Of a stretch of DNA of 64,000 bases, positions 1 through 8,767 are shown piece by piece (the first letter of the stretch is position 1; each line of letters begins with the position of its first letter). This DNA comes from Marine Group III euryarchaeote CG-Epi4 (lineage in GTDB: Archaea > Thermoplasmatota > Poseidoniia > MGIII > CG-Epi1): contig MIYX01000001.1 of the NCBI GenBank assembly GCA_001875365.1, positions 16,065 through 80,064 of the forward strand, read 5' to 3'. A program made the position numbers and the translations under genes. The notes below the pieces were generated by a model. That model was not told the DNA's origin. It saw only the letters and a list, made by a program, of their open reading frames with translations, and searched no databases.

Positions 1-1393
1 CAACGTTAACTTTGATAATTTTGGTGAGGATGCAGCGCAATCGAGGGACGAGCAAGTTTCACAAGGTTCATCTTACTTAGAAACTATTTTTTCAGTTCTG
101 CGTAATAATCAAGATCTAGTGGATTATTTAGCAAATCGTTTAGTTGAGTTAGGAGACTCAGTACCAAATGATATTTCTTCTTGTAAAGTTAAAGAGGGTA
201 ATCCTCTTGACGACAAAGAGCTTTTTAACTTTACAAGTTATCCTTCAGAATTATTTGCTAATCCTGGTGATAAAGTTCCGAATAGAGTGGGTTTCTCCAA
301 AATAGCATCATGGCTAAATTCATATTCTAGAAAAAACTATAATCGTCCTTTGTTTGTGGCAATGTCAGCAGATTTAGCTGACTCAACTAATATTTCAGGC
401 TTCGCAAAAGGTTGGGGTGATATGGAGGACTTGGGTATGTACAGTAAAGAAACTAATACATCATCGCCACTTATGCCACAAGGTATAACTGAATTTGCAA
501 ATTCAGGTATGATGGCAGGTTTATCTACAGTTAATTTCAATTCAGATACTATCAATTCATTTAACGGTTTTATTGGTTCATTTAGTACGTATGGTTCTTT
601 CAGTTATCTTAAATACGGTCCAATTCGACTTTTCAGTCAAGTTGCTCAAGATTCACAAATCAAAGTAGGTAAGTTATTGTGGATAGCAGGTCATTCTGGT
701 CCTGAGACTGCAGAAGATAGTAGAACTCATTTTGGTATTTTTGCACCAGGAGTTACTCAGCTTTTCCCTAAGGGTCATATCATTAATCTCCACCCTTGGG
801 AGCATAACGATGTAGCACCAGCTCTAGCTGCAGCTTTTTCAACAAACGTTCCAATAGTAGCTCTTCATTTAACGAGACCTGCAATCGAGGTTCCAGACAG
901 AGAAAAAATGGGAATAGCCAGCCACTTTGAAGCTTCTAAAGGGGCTTATTTGATAAGAGATTACGACGAAAGGCCACACGAGGGTGTAATTATTGTTAGA
1001 GGAACTAGTTCTACTAACACAGTTGTCTCTATCCTTGATGATATTAGTTCTAAATTTAATGTTAAAATAGTTTCAGCGATATCATGGGAACTCTTTGATA
1101 TGCAAGATTCAAAATATAAATCATCTATTATTGGAGATCAAGAGTGGGCTGATTCAATGGTTATCACTAATACTGGATTAAATGTTATGAAAAACTGGAT
1201 ATCCAATAGAGTAGTAGCAGATTACTCATTATCTCCAGATTGGGATAATAGATGGAGGACCGGTGGTAGCCTAGAACAAATTATTGATGAAGCACATTTA
1301 AGTCCCAGATGGGTAATAAAATCTATAGATAAATTCGCGACCGAAAGGTCTAAGCGATTGGAAAGATTAAAGAAGGAAATCCCTGAAAATTAG
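1..1393 (+). CDS. Transketolase-like TPP enzyme, 3' part (partial)
   Basis: The frame is open to the left edge of the window, so the gene starts outside and only about 464 C-terminal residues are seen; the GTG at 119 is internal. The visible part covers the pyrimidine-binding and C-terminal domains of a thiamine-diphosphate enzyme. Transketolase-like features are a GHSGPETAEDSRTHFG stretch, GVTQLFPKG, and a late domain with 'VIIVRGTSS' before a Rossmann-like C-terminal part. Transketolase moves two-carbon units between sugar phosphates in the non-oxidative pentose phosphate pathway in the cytosol. The N-terminal diphosphate-binding half with its GDG motif is not in view. The stop is one base from the GMP synthase subunit start, so the two are probably co-transcribed. 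Another TPP-dependent sugar-phosphate enzyme is possible. Confidence 0.75.
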   Translation, partial: NVNFDNFGEDAAQSRDEQVSQGSSYLETIFSVLRNNQDLVDYLANRLVELGDSVPNDISSCKVKEGNPLDDKELFNFTSYPSELFANPGDKVPNRVGFSKIASWLNSYSRKNYNRPLFVAMSADLADSTNISGFAKGWGDMEDLGMYSKETNTSSPLMPQGITEFANSGMMAGLSTVNFNSDTINSFNGFIGSFSTYGSFSYLKYGPIRLFSQVAQDSQIKVGKLLWIAGHSGPETAEDSRTHFGIFAPGVTQLFPKGHIINLHPWEHNDVAPALAAAFSTNVPIVALHLTRPAIEVPDREKMGIASHFEASKGAYLIRDYDERPHEGVIIVRGTSSTNTVVSILDDISSKFNVKIVSAISWELFDMQDSKYKSSIIGDQEWADSMVITNTGLNVMKNWISNRVVADYSLSPDWDNRWRTGGSLEQIIDEAHLSPRWVIKSIDKFATERSKRLERLKKEIPEN

Positions 1394-1394
1394 C

Positions 1395-1985
1395 ATGTCA
1401 TACGATAATTTCCCAATTGCAGTAGTAGACAATGGTGGGCAGTGGACACATAGAGAATATAGAGTTCTGAATTATCTTGGATGCAGAGCAGAGATAATTT
1501 CTAATGTTACACCAATCGAAGAATTAGATAGGTTTCAAGCTCTGGTATTATCTGGCGGTGCTCCTCGAATAGAAAGTGAGTCCGAAGCTTTAGGATTAAC
1601 TTCAGAATATTTAGACTTAGAAAAATGGCCTATTTTGGGTATTTGTGTAGGTCATCAGTACATGGCAACTCATTTCGGGGGAGAAGCAGGGCCGGCAGCT
1701 ATTCCTGAATTTGGTTCCTCATTAGTTACACTTATTGAGGAAGGATGGATTTTGAAAGGATTCCCGAAAGAATTTAATGTTTGGGAATCTCACAATGATG
1801 AAGTACATAAGATGCCCAAGGGTTTCAGGATTTTAGCTTCTTCAGATGCCTGTCAAGTACAAGTAATGCAGCATGAAACTCTTCCTTACGCTGGCGTTCA
1901 GTATCATCCTGAAGTTGAAAATACCGAGTTTGGAGCTGAAATTTTCAAGAATTTTTTGAATAAGGCTATTGAATGGAATAAATAG
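1395..1985 (+). CDS. guaAA: GMP synthase, glutamine amidotransferase subunit
   Basis: A class I glutamine amidotransferase of 196 residues. It releases ammonia from glutamine for the conversion of XMP to GMP by a separate ATP-pyrophosphatase subunit. The nucleophile is Cys84 in GICVGHQ, and the His171/Glu173 pair lies in HPEVE. The length equals the stand-alone archaeal A subunit; bacterial GuaA is a fusion of about 520 residues. The synthetase subunit is not in this window. It starts one base after the transketolase stop. It links to the purine operon at 40-45 kb, where IMP dehydrogenase makes the XMP. Confidence 0.9.
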   Translation: MSYDNFPIAVVDNGGQWTHREYRVLNYLGCRAEIISNVTPIEELDRFQALVLSGGAPRIESESEALGLTSEYLDLEKWPILGICVGHQYMATHFGGEAGPAAIPEFGSSLVTLIEEGWILKGFPKEFNVWESHNDEVHKMPKGFRILASSDACQVQVMQHETLPYAGVQYHPEVENTEFGAEIFKNFLNKAIEWNK

Positions 1986-2020
1986 TTAATGTTTTTTTTC
2001 TAGAAACATAGAGGTCATCT

Positions 2021-2030
2021 ATATTTAAAC
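2021..2030 (+). promoter_or_regulatory. TATA box of the MFS gene
   Basis: The ATATTTAAAC element is centred about 24 bases before the ATG at 2049. This is the distance expected between an archaeal TATA box and the transcription start, so a leaderless mRNA beginning at 2049 is likely. It favours that ATG over the upstream TTG (2034) and ATGs (2040, 2043). Confidence 0.55.
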
Positions 2031-2048
2031 TGCTTGTTTATGATGATT

Positions 2049-3923
2049 ATGGCAGACCCAATTACTAGATTGTTTAGTTTAGGTTCGAAATTAAAAAACC
2101 TTCCAGAAGATAAACAAAAAGCTATCAGTGGTTATGGTTTTTATGACTGGGGTAAATCTGCATTTGAATGCAGTGTTACTTTGGCGATAATTCCGGTGTG
2201 GTATACACTTTTATTTCTTAAAGCAAATGGCCTTACAGTTTCACTTTTTTCACAGTCAATGACTGCAGATGCAGTATTGTCTCTTGTCATAGCAATTTCT
2301 ACACTTTCTGTAGCAATAATAAGTCCTCCATTGGGTGTGATAGCTGATCGTAGATTAGTCAAGATGCGTTGGTTGAAAATTCTAACAATAGTTGGTGCAG
2401 GTGGTACATTGTTAATTGCTTTCGCTCCTCTATTCGGTAATGCGTCTTGGATTTGGATTATGGTTATGTATTTTGTAGCTAATGTAGGGCTCAACGGTGC
2501 CGGAGTTTTTTACAATGCTTTACTTCCACATTTAGGAGAGCAAGATGAGTTAGATGATATATCTAACAGAGCGTTTGCTTATGGATATCTTGGTGGAGGC
2601 CTTCTTCTTGTTATTCATCTCGTAGTGCTAATGTCTACAGATTTTGCTGAGTGGGCTATTCAGTTTTCAATGGCCACAGCAGGTATCTGGTGGTATGGTT
2701 TTGCTTTGGTTACATTTGCGTGGGTTCCAGAGCCTCCTGTTGAAAATGAAATGGAAAAATTAAAGTTTAGACAAGCAGCAAGATTTGCCGTAGGTGAAGT
2801 CACTCAAACTTTAAAGGACTACAAAGACTTTCCACATTTATTTCTTTACATGCTTGCTTATTTTTTGTTTATTGATGGAATTAATACAGTCACAGCTCTG
2901 GCTGGAGTTTATGGAACCACTGTTTTAGGTATTGGATTTACAGGATTAATAATTGCCCTTCTTGTTGTACAATTTGTTGCAGCACCATCAGCGATATTAT
3001 TTACTAAATTGGCTGAAAGTAAGGGCACTAAACAGGCTTTGATGATTTCAGTATGTGGTTGGGTTGTTCTTTGTTTCGCAGGCCTTTGTTTTGCTCCGCT
3101 CGAATTAGAAACACATGAAGATTATGATATTTTATATGAGTGGAGCGAAGAGGATGCTGCATATTCAGTTTATGTTTCTTGGTCAGCAAATGATCTTGCT
3201 CAGAAACTAGACTATGAAGATGATGAATTCGACGAGCAAGCTTGGGCGAAAGAATGGTCATACATTCTTCCTACGGAAGTTAACGAGGATGACAAAGGCA
3301 TTTTGGAATGGTCTTGGGGAGATTCAGAGGAAGAACCAAATATGGTTAAACTTCTAGGTGTTCCGGATTCAAATATTAGTTCTTTTGTAGATTCAGTAGA
3401 TAATACTAGATTCAGTGTAAGTATTGTTGGAGGGGAATTAAATGGAGAAGCAAATGTTGGCGAAGATCATCCAACTAATTTAGGTGATGGTGTTTTAGAT
3501 AGTATTCCTATTTGGGCTAGAGATAATGTTTGGAAACCTTTAGGGATGGGTGTTTTCCTTCAGTTCATAGTTCTTGGCTGTTTTATGGGAACTTTATTAG
3601 GAGGTTCACAGGGTCTTGCACGTAGTTTATTTGGACAAATTGTTCCTGAAACTAGAAGTACTGAATTTTATAGTTTCCTTGGATTCTTTAATAAAGTTGC
3701 AGCGTTCTTAGGGCCAACTCTTTACTTTTTCATGGCAGTAATGTACGACAGTCGTGCAGGAATTTTCAGTATTGCATTTCTTCTTTTGTTGGGTGCAATT
3801 TTACTTTACCGAGTAGATATTGATGCAGGAATAGAAGATGCTAAAGCTGAAGACAATAGGATAAGGAAATTATTAGCGGAAACACCAGAAGCAGATTATG
3901 ATTCCATTCATAACAAAGATTAG
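2049..3923 (+). CDS. MFS transporter, UMF1/Atg22-like, with acidic insert
   Basis: A polytopic protein of 624 residues (629 if the TTG at 2034 is used) with about 12 membrane segments. The N-terminal YGFYDWGKSAFE resembles the 'YDWANSAF' signature of the UMF1/Atg22 branch of the major facilitator superfamily, whose yeast member exports amino acids from the vacuole. Residues of about 352-495 form a Trp-, Asp- and Glu-rich soluble insert between two membrane segments, which makes the protein about 150 residues longer than usual. The insert probably faces the outside. A second UMF1-type gene starts 2 bases after the stop, so the pair forms an operon. The substrate is unknown; amino acid export or uptake is a family-level guess. 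Confidence 0.8.
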   Translation: MADPITRLFSLGSKLKNLPEDKQKAISGYGFYDWGKSAFECSVTLAIIPVWYTLLFLKANGLTVSLFSQSMTADAVLSLVIAISTLSVAIISPPLGVIADRRLVKMRWLKILTIVGAGGTLLIAFAPLFGNASWIWIMVMYFVANVGLNGAGVFYNALLPHLGEQDELDDISNRAFAYGYLGGGLLLVIHLVVLMSTDFAEWAIQFSMATAGIWWYGFALVTFAWVPEPPVENEMEKLKFRQAARFAVGEVTQTLKDYKDFPHLFLYMLAYFLFIDGINTVTALAGVYGTTVLGIGFTGLIIALLVVQFVAAPSAILFTKLAESKGTKQALMISVCGWVVLCFAGLCFAPLELETHEDYDILYEWSEEDAAYSVYVSWSANDLAQKLDYEDDEFDEQAWAKEWSYILPTEVNEDDKGILEWSWGDSEEEPNMVKLLGVPDSNISSFVDSVDNTRFSVSIVGGELNGEANVGEDHPTNLGDGVLDSIPIWARDNVWKPLGMGVFLQFIVLGCFMGTLLGGSQGLARSLFGQIVPETRSTEFYSFLGFFNKVAAFLGPTLYFFMAVMYDSRAGIFSIAFLLLLGAILLYRVDIDAGIEDAKAEDNRIRKLLAETPEADYDSIHNKD

Positions 3924-3925
3924 AT

Positions 3926-5488
3926 ATGAGTAGTTCAAGAAAGATATTAGATGCACCGAAGAAGATTAGAGAGAAATTAAAGGATTTTAACGAAGAAAGG
4001 AAAAAACCAAGAGAGCCAATAACTACCAAGGCATCCATGTTTAGTATATTTTCATGGGCTTTTTACGACTTAGGAAATACTATTTTTTCAGTTCTAATAG
4101 TTTCATTTTATTTTGGTCTGTGGGTTGTCAGCGATGAAGTTGGAGGAACAGATTCCGATTATGGATATGCGAATGCAGCATCAATGGCTCTAGTATTCCT
4201 TACAGCTCCATTGATTGGGGCTCTTTCTGACCAGGCAAGGCGTAAGATGCCCTTTCTTTTTGTAACTACTCTTCTTTGTGTAGCTTTTACTGCCTTATTA
4301 GGTTATGAGGAAGATGGCTGGAGTAAAAGTACAGTGTTGACCGTTTCTCTGGTATTTTTTGTAATAGCTAATTATTTTTACCAAGCAGGTTTAATTTTCT
4401 ATGATTCGACACTAGCTACCATTTCCACACCCGGGAATAAAGGTCGAATTGGTGGAATAGGAATTGGTGTAGGATACGTTGGAGCTCTTGTAGGAATTTT
4501 ATCAGCTTTGTATATTACAGAAACTTTGGGTTTTTCTTATACTGCAGTTTTTCAGCTGACTGCAGCTTTATTTCTGATTTTTGCACTTCCTTGTTTTATT
4601 TTCGTTAGAGAGACTCCAGGAGATAATTTCTGGCCCAGTTTGATGATACTGATGGCAGTTCTATTGGGAATTAATGCTTGGTTAATGGAATCTTCTAATT
4701 TAATTAAATATGCCACTTTGTTTTTCGCAATTTGGTGTGTATTTTCTTCCATGAATACCAAAACCACCCCTCTCTTTAGAGACGGATCAATAATTAATGC
4801 AACATCAGGAACATTCACACAGCTTAAAGGAACTTTATCAATGTTGAGTAATTTTCCAGGACTATCTAGATTTTTAGTTGGTAGAGTTTTTTACACAGAT
4901 GCCGCAAATACATCCATAACTTTTGCAGCAATTTATGTTAGGGAAGAATTTGGAATGGAAGATTCTGAAATAGCAGTCTATACCTTGATTGGAGTTTTCT
5001 CATCAATAGTGAGCGGTTTTCTATGGGGTTACTTAGTAGATATTGTAGGTCCAAAAGTTACGCTTAACGCTGTGCTATGGTTTTGGTTTGCTTCTTTCAC
5101 GCTTTTGATTTCTACAGTTTGGCTAGGTTTACCAACATGGATGATATGGTTGGCACCATTTTTAGCAGGTGTCGCACTGGGTGGGACTTGGTGCGCAGAT
5201 AGGCCATATATGCTAGTCCTAACGCCACCTCGTTACATTGGTCAATTCTATGGCTTGTATAGTATGGTTGGACGTTTTGCGACGATTATAGGTCCTTTAT
5301 CTTGGGCAATTATAGTAGATGAGTTGGGCTTTGGAAGGCCTGCAGCAATTGGTTTCCTTTTCATTGTTATGATTATTGGTTATATAATTCTCCAAGGTGT
5401 TGATGATAAACCTAGAGAGTGGCCTCCTGAGTTACAGGCAGATTACGAGCCAGAACCTCCACGTGGAGCAATTGGAAGGTCACGATAA
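3926..5488 (+). CDS. MFS transporter, UMF1/Atg22-like
   Basis: A membrane protein of 520 residues with about 12 helices. After a basic cytoplasmic N-terminus of roughly 40 residues it has SWAFYDLGNTIFS, again the UMF1 signature in helix 1. The loop after helix 2 (LIGALSDQARRKMP) matches the MFS A-motif region. The C-terminus is Pro- and Glu-rich. It lies 2 bases downstream of the other UMF1 transporter but lacks its acidic insert. The tandem could act as a heteromeric or paired transporter, or be a simple duplication. The substrate cannot be read from the sequence. Confidence 0.8.
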   Translation: MSSSRKILDAPKKIREKLKDFNEERKKPREPITTKASMFSIFSWAFYDLGNTIFSVLIVSFYFGLWVVSDEVGGTDSDYGYANAASMALVFLTAPLIGALSDQARRKMPFLFVTTLLCVAFTALLGYEEDGWSKSTVLTVSLVFFVIANYFYQAGLIFYDSTLATISTPGNKGRIGGIGIGVGYVGALVGILSALYITETLGFSYTAVFQLTAALFLIFALPCFIFVRETPGDNFWPSLMILMAVLLGINAWLMESSNLIKYATLFFAIWCVFSSMNTKTTPLFRDGSIINATSGTFTQLKGTLSMLSNFPGLSRFLVGRVFYTDAANTSITFAAIYVREEFGMEDSEIAVYTLIGVFSSIVSGFLWGYLVDIVGPKVTLNAVLWFWFASFTLLISTVWLGLPTWMIWLAPFLAGVALGGTWCADRPYMLVLTPPRYIGQFYGLYSMVGRFATIIGPLSWAIIVDELGFGRPAAIGFLFIVMIIGYIILQGVDDKPREWPPELQADYEPEPPRGAIGRSR

Positions 5489-5518
5489 CCACTTTAATGT
5501 ATATCTAGTAGGAATATT

Positions 5519-6703
5519 ATGGAACGTCGCATAGACCACTATTTGGAAAGATTGGTATCTCCAGATTCAATGACTTTTTACAAGGCAGTTTGTGAATTTG
5601 CTGAAGAAAAAATTGAGCCTAATTATCTTACTTGGGAGCGTAATCACGAACTAATTCCAGAAGATATTATTGAGGAAATGGGACAGATGGGATTGTTTGG
5701 GGTTACAGTATCTGATAAATACGGAGGGCAGGGAGGTAATCAATTAGATTTAATCTTAATGGGTTTGGCTTTAGGATATCATTCACAATCTTTAGCAATA
5801 ACTCCAGGTGCAGCAATGTCTTTGGGTGCTAAACCATTACAACTATTTGGCACAGATGCACAAAAAGAAGCACATCTTCCTGATTTAGCAGCTGGAAAGA
5901 GAATGTTTGTTTTTGGTTTATCTGAACCTGGCCGAGGTTCTGATGCTACAAATCCGCAAGTTACGGCCACGAAAGATGGCGATGAGTGGATAATTAAGGG
6001 TGAAAAATGCTGGTCTACCAATGCAAAGTGGTCAAGCCATGTAGTTGTTCATGCGATGACTAGTCCAGAATCTAAACCTGGCTATCGAACTACTTGTTTC
6101 ATAGTACCTATGGACGATTCAAACGTTTCGTATCAAGAAATGGCAGGTAAAGACTTGTGGAGTCAATCTTCTACAGGTTCAATTGCCTTTAATGGAGTAA
6201 CCGTTACGGATGATGCCATATTAGGGAAAGAGAATGAAGGCTTCAAAGTCATGGCTCAAACTCTCAACGGAGGTAGATTGTTCATCGCAGGAATGTCGTT
6301 GGCTTCTCTTGCTTTTGGTCTTGATAAATGTAGAACTTATGCACAAGAAAGAGAACAATTTGGCGTCCCGATTGGGAGCTTCCAAAGAGTTCAGGACGTA
6401 ATTATTGATATGGACATTACTTTAGAGCAAGGTTTGACTTGGCTTATTGATCTGACAAATAGGTATAATGATAGTACACTGGATCGAGAGTCAGCAGCAA
6501 AGGTAAAAATTGAATGCTCGAGGAAAGCCTCAGATCACATAACAATGGCTATGGAGATATGTGGGGGCGTTTCTTCCTTAGATGAATTTGGGTTGACTAG
6601 GCACCATAGGGATTTGTTTGTTTGTAGGGTTGGAGAAGGTAGTAACTTTGCGCTGAAAGGCTTTGCCACTCGTCCACTAATGCCAGATATTACACTTCAA
6701 TAG
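5519..6703 (+). CDS. Acyl-CoA dehydrogenase
   Basis: The 394-residue length is normal for the FAD-dependent acyl-CoA dehydrogenase family. It introduces the alpha-beta double bond into acyl-CoA, usually passing electrons to ETF. The order is an N-terminal helical domain, a middle beta domain with GLSEPGRGSDA and KCWSTNA, and a C-terminal helical domain with REQFGVPIGSFQ and MEICGG. VGEGSN near the end holds the Glu in the position of the usual catalytic base. A TATA-like TAATGTATATCTAG at about 5494-5507 sits 20-25 bases before the ATG, suggesting its own leaderless transcript. The chain-length or branched-chain preference cannot be told; glutaryl- and isovaleryl-type relatives look alike. 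Confidence 0.9.
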   Translation: MERRIDHYLERLVSPDSMTFYKAVCEFAEEKIEPNYLTWERNHELIPEDIIEEMGQMGLFGVTVSDKYGGQGGNQLDLILMGLALGYHSQSLAITPGAAMSLGAKPLQLFGTDAQKEAHLPDLAAGKRMFVFGLSEPGRGSDATNPQVTATKDGDEWIIKGEKCWSTNAKWSSHVVVHAMTSPESKPGYRTTCFIVPMDDSNVSYQEMAGKDLWSQSSTGSIAFNGVTVTDDAILGKENEGFKVMAQTLNGGRLFIAGMSLASLAFGLDKCRTYAQEREQFGVPIGSFQRVQDVIIDMDITLEQGLTWLIDLTNRYNDSTLDRESAAKVKIECSRKASDHITMAMEICGGVSSLDEFGLTRHHRDLFVCRVGEGSNFALKGFATRPLMPDITLQ

Positions 6704-6739
6704 CGAAATATAGTTATAGGGCATTAGCTATTAGCTGAT

Positions 6740-6961
6740 GTGGACTTTGAACAGTTGGTTTGCTATAGCCAAACAATTATTATTTTAATATTGATTATAG
6801 GCTACATTATAAATTATCAAAATAATAGTAAAGTAGTTTCTCCAAATTCGTCTTTAAAATGTTCAAGTTGTGGTGATAAACTTTTAGGCGATGATCCAAA
6901 TTATTGTTCCAATTGTGGACACATGAATTCACACTCGAAAGGTTCTAATTTAGAAAAATAG
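6740..6961 (+). CDS. Small membrane-anchored zinc-ribbon protein
   Basis: A 73-residue protein with a GTG start. Residues 11-26 form a single hydrophobic helix rich in Ile and Leu. A zinc ribbon follows: CSSCG at about 42-46 and CSNCG at about 56-60, that is CxxC-x10-CxxC. The layout is membrane anchor then soluble zinc knuckle, as in the bacterial 'zinc-ribbon domain-containing protein' families of unknown function. An AAATATAGTTATAGG element at about 6706-6720 lies 25-30 bases before the start and fits a leaderless transcript. No function is assigned. Confidence 0.6.
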   Translation: MDFEQLVCYSQTIIILILIIGYIINYQNNSKVVSPNSSLKCSSCGDKLLGDDPNYCSNCGHMNSHSKGSNLEK

Positions 6962-6990
6962 AATTAAAATTTTAAGTATATAGTCACCTA

Positions 6991-7224
6991 ATGGATATAA
7001 TGAAGCGTAGAGAGATTAACTTTTCGAATACTTCAGATGATGGTTGTAGTTCAATCGCGTGCAATAATCCAATAAAGCGTTCAGTCAATCGTAAAAAAGT
7101 AGATTCAGTGTCTTCATTGAACGTACAAGGAAGTGGTAAAAAAGTTGGTTTATGTCAGGATTGTTATAGAATTTTTAAGAAGTCCACGAAGAAAGATAGA
7201 GACATGGAGTCATTTGGTAGATGA
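6991..7224 (+). CDS. Small Cys-containing basic protein, unknown
   Basis: A 77-residue hydrophilic, Lys- and Ser-rich protein. It has CSSIAC (two Cys four residues apart) and later CQDC, a possible four-Cys zinc site. TTTAAGTATATAG upstream (about 6970-6982) is a plausible TATA box. The stop overlaps the start of the next gene by 4 bases (ATGA), so it is translationally coupled to the permease-like gene at 7221. A second in-frame ATG lies three codons downstream. I do not recognise the family. Confidence 0.55.
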   Translation: MDIMKRREINFSNTSDDGCSSIACNNPIKRSVNRKKVDSVSSLNVQGSGKKVGLCQDCYRIFKKSTKKDRDMESFGR

Positions 7225-8723
7225 ATGCATCTTATGCAATCTTCGAAGCTGAATTTCGAACGTCATTACGAAGTTCTTTTCAATCATTCAAGAAGCGCTT
7301 TGCATCTACATTCTTTATTTCAATTTTAGGTATTATTTTTTCATTTGCCTGCATTAGATTGATGAATTTTGTAATTCAGAATCCTGACCTTTTTCCAGAA
7401 GGTTCTAATGAGGGTTACGGGACAATTTTATTAGTTTATTTTTCACTTTTTACTCTTAGGTCAGCCGGTATAACCTATAGAAAAATTGTTAAGTCAAGAA
7501 TTATGGATATGTATCTTGTTCAACCTTTATTCCCCAGATCTATTATGCTAGGTCAATTTTTTTCTGTTTTGATTCCAAATTTAGTACTAACCTCAGGTAT
7601 TCTTTTAATATTTTTTACAGGGAATATTGTTACTAAAACAAACATAAATGTTGAAATGGAGTTTTTAATATTATTGTATTTGTTTTCTTTTTTATCTGTT
7701 TTAAGCGGATTTATGTTTTCATTAATTGGCTCTTTACATCCTTTTTCTAGGAAATTTAGTTTTTTAGTAGTTTTATTTCCTATTCTTTTTGCGCTTCTTC
7801 TAGTCTCTAATGCAGCTCACCAAGATCCTAATTTAGCTATAGTTATTGTTTTAGTTTGTGCAGTGCTTCTACTTATTTTCTTTTATTTCATGGATAATAT
7901 TTTTGTGGAAGCTTTAGAATCTTATAAAATCAATTCATCGTCTCACAAAAACCCAGTAAGAATATTACAATTTCAGTGGTTAAGCCCTTTGGTAGGTCGT
8001 AGAGCTTCAGCGATTTGTTCTAAAGAGGTGACGTCTTCTATTAGAGAAAAGGATGTCTTGAGTTCAGCTTTTTCTACCTTTTCTATTTCAATACTAATGA
8101 TTTTTTGGTGGTTTAAAGTAGGAATTCCCACAGAGCCAGTTGGTGATCTCCCTCCAAAATTATACTATCCTGGAATGTTAGCAATTAGTTTGTATTTGGG
8201 GGCTTTATTACAATGTACAATGCTTGGTTCTACAATGCTCGGCGTGGAAGGAAAACGTCTTTGGATTATGAAGTCTAATCCTGTGGAGTCATTATTAATT
8301 ATGAGAGGAAAAGCTTTTGCTCTCTTGTTTATGGCATTACCAGGACTTTTATCCATTTGGCTTCCAATATGCCTCTTAGCTAAGTTTCCTTTTGAGGTAA
8401 CTTTATTTTTTGGGCAATGCGTTTTAATTTTATTGTTTGTTAATACGGGGTTGGGTATATGGGCAGGAAGCGCTTTTGCTAATTTTGATGAAAGTGATCG
8501 TGGTAATCCAGATATTCTAGTACAGTTCATGCTTATGGGAACGTCAGCATTTTTTTCTTCAATATTACTTATCTTACCAGCTTCAGTAATGCTTTACAAT
8601 CATAATATAGGTCTTTTAGCAGGCGGAATATTTGTTCTTTTATCGTTTGCAATAATGTTTGTAGGTATTAGAGCTAGTTCTTCGGCTTACCGTACAATAT
8701 TTATTGATAGTTACGGCGCTTAA
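7221..8723 (+). CDS. Polytopic membrane protein, ABC-2 permease-like
   Basis: A 500-residue protein with about 12 hydrophobic segments in two similar-looking halves. The soluble N-terminus 'FEAEFRTSLRSSFQSFKKRF' and the arginine-rich loop KIVKSRIMDMYLVQPLFPRS before membrane segments are typical of ABC-2-type exporter permeases, where a helical coupling loop precedes a pair of helices. No ABC ATPase is encoded nearby, so the assignment rests on topology only. It overlaps the upstream 77-residue gene by 4 bases. A multidrug or lipid exporter permease is a guess. Confidence 0.5.
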   Translation: MNASYAIFEAEFRTSLRSSFQSFKKRFASTFFISILGIIFSFACIRLMNFVIQNPDLFPEGSNEGYGTILLVYFSLFTLRSAGITYRKIVKSRIMDMYLVQPLFPRSIMLGQFFSVLIPNLVLTSGILLIFFTGNIVTKTNINVEMEFLILLYLFSFLSVLSGFMFSLIGSLHPFSRKFSFLVVLFPILFALLLVSNAAHQDPNLAIVIVLVCAVLLLIFFYFMDNIFVEALESYKINSSSHKNPVRILQFQWLSPLVGRRASAICSKEVTSSIREKDVLSSAFSTFSISILMIFWWFKVGIPTEPVGDLPPKLYYPGMLAISLYLGALLQCTMLGSTMLGVEGKRLWIMKSNPVESLLIMRGKAFALLFMALPGLLSIWLPICLLAKFPFEVTLFFGQCVLILLFVNTGLGIWAGSAFANFDESDRGNPDILVQFMLMGTSAFFSSILLILPASVMLYNHNIGLLAGGIFVLLSFAIMFVGIRASSSAYRTIFIDSYGA

Positions 8724-8767
8724 AATTTTCAGCAAATAGAATAATAATAGGTGTTCTATGTGTATGT

